From: Manihot esculenta
Lineage: Eukaryota > Streptophyta > Magnoliopsida > Malpighiales > Euphorbiaceae
Length of the DNA: 64,000 nucleotides
Direction of reading: 5' to 3'
NCBI RefSeq assembly: GCF_001659605.2
Contig: NC_035170.2
Span: 18,860,948-18,924,947 of the forward strand
A model generated the notes under the pieces. It was not told the DNA's origin. It was given only the letters and a program-made list of their open reading frames with translations, and searched no databases. Below are positions 1 through 11,014 of the stretch, one piece after another. Position numbers and translations under genes: made by a program. How positions within the stretch are numbered: position 1 is the stretch's first letter; the number at the start of each line of letters is the position of its first letter.

Positions 1-112
1 CTCTTGCTATCTCCTCTCTACTTGCTCTTGCCTCTGGCAATTCTGGGGAAAAGGTATCCATACCGTCCCATTCAGATGGATCTGACTCCACCGATTGACC
101 ATCACCTTGCAT
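1..112 (-). CDS. Start of gag of gypsy element H (partial, runs off left edge)
   Basis: An open frame starts at an ATG at 112-110 and stays open to the window edge (37 codons). The peptide contains ESDPSEWDGMD, which resembles SDPSE...EGMD at the start of the TR-GAG gag at 44583. A pyrimidine-rich stretch ending in TTTCAG lies just upstream of the ATG on this strand, as in TR-GAG, so the leader may be spliced. Gag would be the capsid/nucleocapsid precursor. The assignment rests on position (downstream of LTR and primer-binding site) and on the similarity to TR-GAG; the domain itself is outside the window. Confidence 0.55.
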   Translation of the reverse strand, partial: MQGDGQSVESDPSEWDGMDTFSPELPEARASREEIAR

Positions 113-515
113 CTCAGCTCTTTCTGAAACACGTAGGCCCACATGCAATCAAACATAGCATCACGTAATCTCTTCTATAAACATATGTATTATGAATGCA
201 TCTGTCACCAATAATCCTCAACCTAGCATACATGCCATGACCAACTGTGCCAAAAGCCATTTCTGGTCTCTCAACTCATCTCATATCATAACATAGCATA
301 TTGAGGAATCAGGGATCAGTTAACATTCATAATACATCTAAACTGCACATGCATCAAACATGGCATTACACATCAACAAGCAGGACAGGACTCCTTATCC
401 TATCCTAGTGGACATGATCTTTCTCTTCATCTTTCTTATTGTGCTTGCCTTACTAAAACAACCTCTTTCCGATGTGAGAGACCTTGCTCAACACACCGTA
501 CTTATGAGGCCCTCT
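113..515 (-). other. Untranslated leader of element H
   Basis: This stretch lies between the primer-binding site and the gag ATG. I see no coding sequence in it. Its 3' end on the minus strand has a 3' splice-site-like TTTCAG followed by AAAGAGCTGAG and then the ATG. Confidence 0.5.
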
Positions 516-527
516 GCTCTGATACCA
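516..527 (-). other. Primer-binding site of element H (tRNA-iMet type)
   Basis: The minus strand reads TGGTATCAGAGC, the standard plant sequence complementary to the 3' end of initiator tRNA-Met, 2 bases inside the LTR end. It fixes orientation (minus) and shows that the adjoining LTR is the 5' LTR. Confidence 0.85.
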
Positions 528-1438
528 ACTGTAACAGCCCGGAAACCGGTACCCTTCCGTAACGGTTCCAAACTGTTCGGCACTAGGATCCAGATCGGCT
601 TAAGGCCGCCTAGACCCGTAGTAAGCCTGACATTCCGTCTAGACATCTGGTCTAATCCTTTACATGATCACTCTTTTCATAAAACTTTATACCTTTAAAT
701 GCCCCAGGCTTACCCCGAGGGACTGTGATTAAAAACTTTTCTTTCATTTTGTTTTTCCAAGCTCAACGCATGCATGCTCTTATTTATTAAGCTTGGCCAT
801 AAAATCCTCTGTAAGACATTTCATTCTTCCTTAAAACATCTTTTCTCTTTAAACTTACTCGTTCTTGAAAACATTTCATACATCATGAAAACATATCCTT
901 TCTTAACACTCATTGATCATGTACCCCTTATAGGATTAGCCAACCATAGACAAAACATAACTCTATACATTAGGCAAAACACATTCTAACCATATCTCTT
1001 TAACTTTTCTTAACTTTACTTTATCTCTTTACAACATTCTTTTTCTATACATTCATATAGCTCAAGTCCATACATCATCATGTCCACAACTATACTATAC
1101 ATGCATACATAACATAGCATATCATCACTTGAACTTTACATCATCTTGCTAAACATATACAACTTGACATAACTTCTCATTATTCTGCTCTTTAGCCTTC
1201 TTCTCTTAGCTTACTCTGATCATACTCTGGCCCTGCAATACTGGGATAAGGGAGAGGGATGAGCTTCTAAAGCCCAGTGAGCGGAAACCATGGAAACAGT
1301 TCATAAAAACATATGCTCTCATGCTATGCATCACATCACAACAATACACATAAAGGAAGAAGTTGTCACCTATAGCCCTCTTCCTAACTGACTCACTTGT
1401 AAAATTTCTTTTGTACTTAACTTTCTGAAAACAGAGTT

Positions 1439-1760
1439 GTCAGGGCGATTAGGCCTCCTGACTGATTTCTGAAAACGTTTCGTCAGGGCGATTAGGCCTC
1501 CTGACTAGCTCATGAACACATTTTGTCAGGGCGATTAGGCCTCCTGACTAACTTCCTGAAAACATTTTGTCAGGGCGATTAGGCCTCCTGACTAACTTCC
1601 TGAAAACATTTTGTCAGGGCGATTAGGCCTCCTGACTAACTTCCTGAAAACATTTGTCAGGGCGATTAGGCCTCCTGACTAACTTCCTGAAAACATTTGT
1701 CAGGGCGATTAGGCCTCCTGACTATACTGACTCAATAATAGGGGCGGTTAGGCCTCCCTG
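1439..1760. repeat. Minisatellite in the H LTR, seven 43-44 bp units plus a degenerate eighth
   Basis: Units begin with GTCAGGGCGATTAGGCCTCC at 1439, 1482, 1525, 1569, 1613, 1656 and 1699. The core (GTCAGGGCGATTAGG...CTGAC) is invariant and the linker varies. A decayed unit (GGGGCGGTTAGGCCTCCCTG) follows at about 1740. Each core is flanked by GTCAG and CTGAC, so every unit can form a small stem. Confidence 0.9.
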
Positions 1761-2254
1761 CTCATACTCTTTATGCTTGACTCTTCCATTACTCTTTTCT
1801 CGACTTTTCATGTCATAATGAGGGCTAAAGGGTTATTCAACATTCATCCGCATACTTATCCAGTTATGCAATGCAGCATCTTCATGGTTCTAGTGCAACA
1901 ACCTATTATCTCATGGCATTCATGATGCATGTCTCATGTTCGTCACATTATTATCTTTTAGTATTAACCATCCTAGCATTAACATGGCAATTATGATGCA
2001 TGGATCATGCTGAAACATTCTTTCATTTAAAACATGCATAGTTAGTCCCACTCACCTGGAACCTCTGCTTTACTAACTTGGGCCAACTCTGTACTGTAGC
2101 TAAACACCTCTCCTCTGCTCAAATCCTACACACAAGGACTCTTATGAGGTGTTAAACATCTCTAGCATAACTCTAAAACACCTTCCCAAAAACCCTCTAA
2201 TGCCTCATAAACATGCATGAAAATTCATGCAAAGGAAGGCAAAACAGAGCACCT

Positions 2255-2545
2255 TCGGCGGCACTTTCGGCGGCCGAAAGTCTCTTCCAGAGACGAAACT
2301 CGCTTACTTTCGGCGGCCGAACCTCTACTTTCGGCGGCCGAAAGTCCTATTATCTCTCCTTCGGGTGCACCTTCGGCATCCGAAAGTCTCGTCCAGAGAC
2401 GAAACTCAACCTTCGGCGGCACCTTCGGCGGCCGAATGTGCATGACAGATCCGAAAGTCCACCTTCCGGAAGCAGCCTTCGGCAGCCAAAGCCACCTCCA
2501 CAAGGCATTCGGCGGCCGAAACTCACTTCGGCGGCCGAACCTGAG
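2255..2545. repeat. Cluster of TTCGGC/GCCGAA palindromic motifs (H LTR, first cluster)
   Basis: More than ten copies of TTCGGCGGCCGAA or half-sites (CTTCGGCGGC, GGCGGCCGAA, TTCGGCAGCC) occur in about 290 bp. The region is far more GC-rich than its surroundings. No tandem period is visible; the motif is dispersed. Confidence 0.85.
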
Positions 2546-3063
2546 TTCTTCCAGAACCCAGTTCATGCACCAACATATCTCCTCAAACCCATCCTAACTC
2601 ACTTCACTTGCATATAACCTCTAAACATACCTAAAGGGTCCTAAAACACCCTTAAACTCTAACAACATCAACACATAAACATATAGTGCACAAAGGGTCC
2701 ATGAAACCCTCCCATGCACACCCATGCATATCTAACACTTCCAACCCATAAAACCCTTAAAACTTTCCATAAAACATGCTTAAAATACCATAAAACATAG
2801 AGATCAACCCTTACCTCTTGAGTTGGTGTGACCTCAACTTCAAAACGTGGAGAAAACACTTCCAAAAGCTTCAAACTCCAAAACTTACTCCTTTTGCTCA
2901 AAACCTTCAAAACCAAGTCAAAAGCTTACTAAAACTTTGAAAAAACTTGGAAAGACTAAGAAATCATGCCAAGGAGGACATGAGCTCACCTTGGGTGGGA
3001 AGAGGAAGAAAACTTGCCTCTTCCACCGCCCTAAGTGGCTTTTATAGAGGAGCTGGTCAACCA

Positions 3064-3180
3064 CGTTCGGCGGCCAAACATGCAGGCGAAACCATGCAAC
3101 GTTCGGCGGCCAAACTTTTCTTTCGGAAGCCGAACCTCTAGCATTTTCGGCGGCCGAATGTCACCTTCGGCGGCCGAACC
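3064..3180. repeat. Second TTCGGC/GCCGAA cluster in the H LTR
   Basis: Five or more copies of the same palindrome or half-sites occur within 120 bp, near the start of the LTR in element orientation. The TR-GAG LTRs have a matching first cluster close to their start. Confidence 0.8.
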
Positions 3181-3326
3181 TGTGCTTTTGCCTCTTTAGC
3201 CTTTTCTTCAAAACTCAAAATCCTTTTTACTTAAAACCTTTACTTAAACCCTTACTGGCAACTCCGACATCCCGAATTTCCACCGGACGGTGAGAATTCC
3301 GATGCCTGAACGAGCCGGGTATTACA

Positions 3327-6300
3327 GGGGAGCTGCTCTAGCTCCTCTTTAGACAACCGACTCAGCAGGTCTGCCTCCTCGTTTTCTTCTCGAGGTATTC
3401 TTTGAAACCTGATGTTGATTCCTCGACTTGTGAACTCGGCTTCTAAAGTTTTTACCTTATCAAGGTAGCTTTGCATGATGGGGTCCCTGGCCTGATACAC
3501 TCCCATCACTTGATTGATTACCAGCTGTGAATCACTATTTACTTCGAGGTCGGTTACCCCTATTTCCGAAGCTACCAACATCCCATTCACCAGGGCTTCA
3601 TACTCGGCCACGTTATTAGAAGCTTTGAATTCTAGCCGCAAGGCATAACACACTTTAAAGCCCTCCGGCCCCTTAAGCATTATTCCAGCACCGCTGCCCT
3701 CAGCGCCTGATGCTCCATCAACATACAACTTCCAGCTGAATTCTTGAGAAGGCTCTCCCTCTCCCCCTTTTTTCGACATGCTTGAGGCTGATTCTCCTTT
3801 CTCCTTGTTGAATGTACACTCCGCTATAAAGTCAGCCAGTGCTTGAGATTTTATCGCTGTCCGAGGTCGATACTCCAGACAATAAGGGCTGATTTCCACG
3901 GACCATGCCAACATCCGTCCTGAAGTTTCCGGTCTGTGTAGTATCTTCTTTAAGGGTTGATCCGTCATTACAACTCCTTGATGACCTTCCAGGTAAACTT
4001 TGAATTTCCGGACCGCTAACAACAGGGCGTAGGCTATCTTTTCGATATTCGAGTATCTGACCTCAGCATCTCTGAGCACCTTGCTAACATAGAAAACAGG
4101 TTTCTGCTCCCCTTCTTCCACCCTTACTAAAACCGCGCTGACGGCCTGTTCTGAGGCTGCCAGGTATATCAGGAGTTCTTCTCCTTTTAAGGGGCTACTG
4201 AGCACGTGGGGCGAGCTAAGATATTTCTTCAACTCTGCAAAGGCTTTTTGGCAGTCTTCTGTCCATTCAAAGTTTGGCATCTTTCTTAATTTCTTGAAGA
4301 ATGGCAAGCATTTCTCTGCCGACCTCGACATGAATCGGTTGAGCGCCACTACTCTCTTCCTTTGCTTCACCGGTTTAGCTTCAGGGAGGACATTCAGCCG
4401 GTGCGTCATTACCTTGGGATCAATTCCCGGCATATCAGAGGGCTTCCATGCGAAGGTCGGCGCGTGACTCCGGATTAAAACCATTACTTCATCTTTCAGT
4501 TCTTGGGTGAGGTTGGCATTGAGGCTGAAAACTTTGCTTGCTTCTACTTCTGACAGGGAGAAAGTCTCCAGTTCTCCAACTGGCTCTGTCCGGGCCTCCT
4601 TGGTCTCATCCCTGACCTCCAGAACTTCCGAGTCAAGTGCTTCTCCAATTGAGCTCGGCTCTGCCACTGTAGCCAGGTATACAGCCCTTGCTTCTTCTTG
4701 ACAGCCCCTAACTACTCCCACTCCTCCTTCTGTTGGGAATTTGAGTGCCAGATATCGGATGCTAGTGACAGCCTCGAAATCGAACAACGCCGGCCTTCCC
4801 AGAATCACGTTGTAGCACAATGGGAGTTTGGCTACCACAAATACCTCGTGATGAGTGCGAGCTCTTGGCGCCTCTCCCAAGGTGACAGCCAGTTTCACCT
4901 TTCCCTCAACGAACACCGGCGCACCCCCGATTCCTTTGATAGGTGACTGGTCTCGAACTAGCTGTTCCTCCGGAATTCCCATCTGCTGGAAAACCCGGTA
5001 CGGCAGTAGGTTAACCTTACTCCCGTCATCTATCAGGACCTTCTTTACTCGGAAATTATTGATGACAGCCTCAATGACTAGTGCGTCATCGTGAGGCATC
5101 TGAATGCCTTGTGCATCTTCCGGAGAGAAAGTAATGGTCATAGGAGAATGCTCCATGATCTGCATGACTTCACCCTGGCTGATTTCCCCTTCTCGATTTC
5201 TCTTCTTTCCTCGACGGCTCATCCGTCCTCCTGTTCCTCCAACAATCATATTAATGGTCCCGCTGGATCCATCGTTCACTGGCCCGGCTCCTGTTTTCCT
5301 CGGCATCTGGGTTGCCGGTCCGGGCTGAGGTCTCTGCCCCTCCGGTTTCTTAACGAAATTTTTGAGATGCCCCCTCTTTATTAACCTTTCAATCTCCGTA
5401 ATCAGCTGGAAACAATTATTCGTATCATGACCGTGCGTCCGGTGATACTGACAGTACTTGTCAGGGTTTCTTTGGTCTGCCTCCGACCTCAGGGGTCTTG
5501 GCCACTGGAGAAAATCCTTATCTTGAACTGCCATGAGCACTTCGGCTCTGGAGGCGTTAAGGGGAGTTGGCTTTTCAGGAACCCACGGAGGAAGCGTTCT
5601 TGGTTCAAGCGCTCGTGGAGGGGGAGGAGGCCTTTGTTCCCTTCTCTCCCAGGCCTGCTTATACGGCTCAGGCCTCTTCCCATGCTTCCTCTCATGTCTC
5701 TCCGGCCTTTTCTCCTCCGGGGCTTTTTCTTTTGTTGCCATCCCTTTGGCAAATCTGCTTGTCACTAAGGCATCATCCTGCCTTATGTATTTCTCCGCTC
5801 TCTTCATTAACTCGGCCAGTGAGGTCGGAGGTTTCCTGCTCAAAGAGCCGAAAAACTCGGCAGAGGTTGTTCCCTTCTGCATAGCCTCCACTGCCCTTCC
5901 TTCGTCTAGCTCGGGAATCTGCAGGGCCTCCGTGTTAAAACGAGCAACGTATTCTCTAAGCGATTCTCCTGCCTTCTGCCTCACTGTTTCTAGATAACTC
6001 GTCTTTCTATCTGCTGGCACCCCGGCTATGAACCGGCTGATGAAACGAGTGGCCAGATCTCCGAAGCTTTTGATGCTTCCGGCCTCCAGACTATTGAACC
6101 ATGCTCGTGCTGGTCCCGAAAGCGTTGTTGGGAATACCTTACACATCAATGCATCCGATAGAGTTTGCAACTCCATGAACGTTTTATAGTTCATGACATG
6201 CTCCCTCGGGTTGCCAGCTCAGTCATAGGCAGCCATTGACGGCATCATGAATTTCTTGGGGACAGTCTCTTGCTGTACCACCTTCGAGAAAGGAGAAGAA

Positions 6301-6881
6301 GTAGGCAAGGAAGTTAGGCTTTGATCCTTCTTACCTAGCTCGGCTAAGAGCTGTTCTTTCAACTTTTGCAATTTTTGGTTCATCTTCTCGTCTCCCGAGC
6401 TACCTTCCTCTTCCTCTTCCACTTCCGTTCCCGTCTCCAGGGTTGTTTCAGCGGCATAGTTATCTGCCTCCTCATTTTCTATCATTTCTTTCGCCCTCCT
6501 CGCATGGATTCGGGCCTGTGGTTCTTCTCCTTCTCCGGCATCATGGCTGTTTGTTCGGAGGTGGTCAGAGGTGGGTCGGGGCTCATTGGTTCTGGGTTCC
6601 TCTACTACTGGGAGTGCATTCACTGGGGTGCTAAGACCCCTCTGTTGCATTATCTGCCCCAACCAGTGAGCAGTGGTTTGTAACTGGAGAGCCATGGTTT
6701 GAATGTCCTGGTTGGACAGGGTCATAGTGGGAGCATTCCCTGCCAAGCTTGGTGGTGGATTAGGGGGAACAAGTGTTTGGTTATTCATCGCTGTGGGGCT
6801 AGAAAAAGAAAACTGCTGCCCTTCTTGGGCAGAGCTCAGGTCATTTGGAATGTTAAGGTTACTTTCTTGGTGGTTTGCCAT
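3327..6881 (-). pseudogene. Tat A: gag-pol of a Tat-lineage Ty3/gypsy element, broken and truncated
   Basis: Gag starts at the ATG at 6881 (MANHQESN...). A TGA at 6216-6218 (GGA in Tat B) interrupts it, and the frame then stays open to the H insertion at 3326. Order along the minus strand: retrotransposon gag domain (about 6190-5750), CCHC-type zinc knuckle CQYHRTHGHDTNNC (about 5404-5460), aspartic protease with LIDDGS (about 5030), start of reverse transcriptase (KPSDMPGIDP), first RNase H (about 4340-3800), and a second archaeal-type RNase H with YVDGAS, AEYEAL and NSDSQLV (about 3745-3345). Dual RNase H is a known mark of plant Tat elements. About 230 codons of RT, including the YVDD region, are missing at 4345-4356. 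Integrase is cut off by element H. Not functional. Confidence 0.9.
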
Positions 6882-6939
6882 CGTGGATCTCAGTGGGTTT
6901 TGAAAGTGGAAACTCCGGTGATGAAAAGATCTCCTTCGT

Positions 6940-6957
6940 TTCCCACAGACGGCGCCA
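6940..6957 (-). other. Primer-binding site of Tat A
   Basis: The minus strand reads TGGCGCCGTCTGTGGGAA two bases inside the LTR. The first nine bases fit the 3' end of plant tRNA-Asp as I recall it; the tRNA assignment is not certain. Tat B has the same site with two CpG-type changes at 36833-36850. Confidence 0.7.
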
Positions 6958-6959
6958 AT

Positions 6960-7477
6960 TGATAATCTGAGATCCAATAGAGTAGGGTTTTACAAGGGTT
7001 TTGTATTACAGAATGATGGTTAATACAGCTTTCTTAGACTTCCCTCAAAAACTTAGTTTGTCTGGGGAGGGTGCTCCCCTTTTATCCTTTTTGCTTTGCT
7101 CATGGTGAAGTGTAAAGGCCTCTCCGTGATTGGGACACGCGGCTCTGGCATGCAGATTTGGGTGTACGAGGGTATCAGCCGCCTGCTCCATGCGTAACGG
7201 CCTCTGATTCTCTCCATGCGTACATCCGTGCGGATCTGCCAGGCTGTCTGAGTTGGGTCTGGACACTGGGCTGGGCTGAGAGTCGGGCCAGATGCTGAGC
7301 CCAAGAGGAGAGGGCTTGCTTGGCGCGGGTCGGGCCGGCCTGAATGGAGGAGATGGGTGAGCCCGGCCTTTGAAGGCATACGGGTCAGGCTTGTCTCGCG
7401 TGTGTGGGCCTCTGCTTGATGGGCTTTTAGCTATAGTCGAGGCCCTGGTCCGGAGTTAAGAAATCCAGCGGTTATCA
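6960..7477 (-). repeat. 5' LTR of Tat A (518 bp)
   Basis: TG..CA ends with inverted termini TGATAA / TTATCA, directly adjoining the primer-binding site. The inner end (CTGAGATCC, AGGGTTTTACAAGG) matches the Tat B LTR at 36853. The matching 3' LTR is not in the window. Confidence 0.85.
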
Positions 7478-10400
7478 AAAAGTTATAACTATTTTCAACT
7501 ATTCAGTTTTTAATTTGTATATTTTCATAAAAAAAAAAACTAAACCTATTTATACTTTATTATGTATACAAAAAGTTGTGTTTTGGTATAAATATGGCTG
7601 CCCTAAATTGGGTACATATAAAATTTCTCGTTCCTCGCTCACATTTCCTCATCTCCATTTCATTCGCATTTTCTAAAACTGTATTTATAAGGAAGTTTTT
7701 AGAGGTAAAGAAAGCTTTTTTAAAATAATTATCTTATTTTGAAAGAATATTATTTAACGACGATATGATTTTCGGAGGTTTTAAAACTTTAACACCGTCG
7801 CTTGTACAACCTATCAAATTGATGGATTGAGAAGTTTTAAAATCTTACTTTCTTTTACCTTACCTTATATTACTTAAAAAAAAAAAAAAAAAAAAAAACC
7901 TCTTTTCATCTCATTCAAACAAATAGTCATAATCACCTCTTTCTTCTTCATCTTCCTTTGTTTATTTCATCACTCACATATCTGTCATATTTTTTAGAAC
8001 CTCGCAAGGTTGCCGTTGCTGTCTTATCCCTCTGCCATTGATGGTAATTATCGCTCCTGCTTCTTTTACCAACATCTATTAAGGTTGTCTTAATCTTCTT
8101 AAATTTATATAAACGGTTTTTATTATATGAATTATATACTTTTTTTTTTTAAATATGCAACTCAAAATCGATAATTTCATGACTAAGCGAAATCATTGAT
8201 GTGTTTAATGAATTTGGATTTTAAGACATAAATACACAAATTCTGCAATCTAGATTTATTTGTCAAAATGTTAGTTTTATTTCATTGAATTTATTGGGAG
8301 AAATCCAAATGAATTGTTTTAATTATTTATATGTTAAGTTTGTTTAGATTTATTTTGAAGTACATGAAATTGAAAGTTTCGTTAGTCTTTCTCCTCAGTT
8401 GATTTTTTAATTATATTTTGATTTAATTGAATTGATCTCTCAAAAATTTGATTAAGTATATAATAAATTTTAAAAATATTTAATTTCATTATTGAATATA
8501 ACGAATAACTAATATAATTATTGATATTATCTAATAATTATTATGGATATTCGATAATTACTAATTTATAAAAACTGTTAGATAAGATTTTATATAATTA
8601 TTTGTGGTATGTAAATGTTATTATTTATTTTATTTTACTATTAAAATAAATATATATTATAAAAAAAATAAATAACACTGATAAATATATATATATGGAT
8701 TGAAAGAATGGTAAAATGATTTATTTCTTTTTAATCTTCAAAGAGTAGTAGTTAATGAATTTTATAAGCTTATAGGCCAGGGGCTATTGGCTCTCTCAAA
8801 TTTTCTAAGTTATTTAGGAAAAATTAAGTAATTTTCCTTTAATTTAAAGAAAAATTACTATTAAATTTTATAAGTTTTATAAAATTTATTAATTTATTTT
8901 TGTTTGAAAATTACTTAATTAAAATTTTTTATATTTTATAAAATTAAAATTTTTTTTCTTTATTTTAAAAAATTTATTAATTTATTTTTAATATTTATAT
9001 TATTTAATTAATATAGTTTTAATTATATATATTATTTAATTTCTATAATTTTAAATATTTATAATATTTAATTTATTTAGTCAATACTAAAATTAGTTGA
9101 CTAATTATTTTTTTCAAAGAGAGGCTAAATAATTTGATTTTATAAAGTAATTTTAATATTGAGACAAACTAATAAATATTTTTATAAATTTAAAATTTTT
9201 TATAAATTTAAAATTTTTTATAAATTTAAAATTTTTTATAAATTTAAAAATTTAATAATAATTCTTCATAAATAAGACTCTTTTTAACTCTTAATATCAC
9301 TTTTATAATAACTACCCTCACACCTATATTCCTCTTTATCTTTATTATTTTTTTTGTTTTGAAATAGGGGTTGAGGGAGTCAAACCTTAAACCTTTCAAG
9401 GCTACAGGATGCACTTTCCACCAGGCTATCTAATAAATTTATTTTTAATATTTATATTTCAACTTTAAATATTTTATTTAAATTTTTTAAAAAAAATTAA
9501 ATAAAATAAATTATTTGCTTATTATTTAATATATTTTTATACACTATTTTTATTATTAAAAAAATATTTTTTTTTCAAATTGATCTAGTTAAATTTAAAT
9601 AATATTTTAAAAATTTCATCTTTGATATTTATCTGAATAAAAATTTTTTAAAAATAAACGAAATTAAAAATATTATTAAAATATGAATAGATTATTTGAC
9701 TTAAATTTCTGCATTCTCAGGTGTTAGCTTAATAAGTATTTAACAATTTTATTAGTGAAGTTAAACCTCTAAATCCAACCACCTTTACTTTACAGATTGT
9801 TTGGATAGTTGGAAAGCAGAGGGAAGGAAAATATTAAGATGAAAATAAAGTGGAAAATTTTATTTATTTTTTATTTTTATATGAATATGCAAGGTAAAAT
9901 AAGTGAATGAGAGTTATTTTCTTTCTATTTTACTCATATATCAAACAAGGTAATTTATAGAATAATAGCATATTAGTAATTTTCACTTCTCTTCTTTTTC
10001 ATTTCTTTTTTAAATAAAAATAAAAATTTTATTTTTTTCATAATAAAAAAATAAAATATATTTTTTATATTTATATTCATATATCAATTAAAATTAATCT
10101 AGTAAATATCTAAATTAAAATTATAATATACTCAACACTTTAATTTATTAACATTATAATAATTAAATATAAATTAATTATATTATCGATAATTTATAAA
10201 AAATAAAAAAAATAGTTATATTATTGTTAATTATATTTTAAATTTTATTAATTTATTTTTAAATTTATATAAATTAATAAAATTACATGAATATAATTTT
10301 ATATTTTTATAAAAATTTACTGTTTAATTAATAAAATTATATTTATAATTAAAAATTAATTTTTTATTATCAGTTATATTATTAATTTATATTTAATTAT

Positions 10401-10700
10401 TACAATTTTAATAAATTTAAGTGATTAATAAATTATTATTTTAATTCAGATATTTAATAGAACTGTGAATTTAAAATTTTTTCTTTTTTCTTTGCAATTT
10501 TATCCAAACAGATCGTTATTTAGATTCTTTGGGCGGCGAGAAAATCAATGATTAAGACCTTTCAGTTGACACGGCAATAGGCAAGTAACCAAATTTTTGG
10601 ACCAACTCGCACATGTCATTGGTGCAAGTTGCTAAGAAGAATCACTTATCATCCACGCCCCCACTCCAAGAGCAGAAATTCAGGGGCTCATGATCCAACG
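7478..10700. other. AT-rich intergenic DNA upstream of the transporter gene
   Basis: No convincing coding region or RNA gene. It contains a long poly-A at about 7876, an 18-bp AT-rich tandem repeat near 9177-9252 (four units of ATAAATTTAAAATTTTTT), and a possible decayed MITE whose ends read GTTTGGATA (about 9799) and TATCCAAAC (about 10500). Anciently decayed transposons are likely but not resolvable by eye. Confidence 0.6.
9177..9252. repeat. 18-bp AT-rich tandem repeat, four units
   Basis: ATAAATTTAAAATTTTTT is repeated head to tail about four times with almost no divergence. Confidence 0.75.
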
Positions 10701-11014
10701 CCTCCCAATAAATTCAACTCCGCTAACTGCCATAGTTGCCTAAGAAACCAGCAGAGAAAACCAAGGTTAGTTTTACAGACCAACCAAACCGAGTAATCTC
10801 CTTCTTCTTCGTCTAAAGATCTGAAAATATTTCTCTCAAGAACACAGACAGACGACTGTTTCTTCTCTCAGCTCCAAAACAAACAGGTAGCTGCTTTAAA
10901 CTACTTCTTCTTCTTATGCTTTTTATTGATTTTTTTTTTCATAACCCAGTTCTGTAATCAACTGCTTGGATTGAATATAGAGTCAATGGTTGAAATTTTC
11001 TCTCTTTCCAGTGG

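Larger units (their letters stand above)
530..3326 (-). repeat. 5' LTR of gypsy element H (2.8 kb)
   Basis: The LTR runs TGTAATACCCGG (minus-strand start at 3326) to CCGGGCTGTTACA (end at 530), so it has TG..CA ends with a short terminal inverted repeat. Both ends match the ends of the TR-GAG LTRs at 41986-53246, including the block around CATCGGAATTC...CCGTCCGGTGGA, so the two families are related. It contains a 43-44 bp minisatellite (1439-1760) and two clusters of TTCGGC/GCCGAA palindromes. It is inserted in Tat A directly after the codons for EELEQLP. The other LTR and most of the internal region lie left of the window. ORFs inside it are by-products of the palindromic repeats. Confidence 0.85.

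Noticed and set aside
1439..1760. CRISPR-like array of regular repeats and spacers
   Set aside because: The 'spacers' are near-identical linkers, the locus is in a plant LTR and there are no cas genes. It is a minisatellite.
2213..2617. Overlapping frames on both strands with SAAES/FGGR repeats
   Set aside because: All come from the palindromic TTCGGC clusters in an LTR. The same type of frame appears in the TR-GAG LTRs at 42148-42415.
9350..9450. SINE or tRNA-like piece (GAGTCAAACC..., CACTTTCCACCAGGCTA)
   Set aside because: The phrase recurs in plant repeats, but no box A/box B spacing or tail could be shown.
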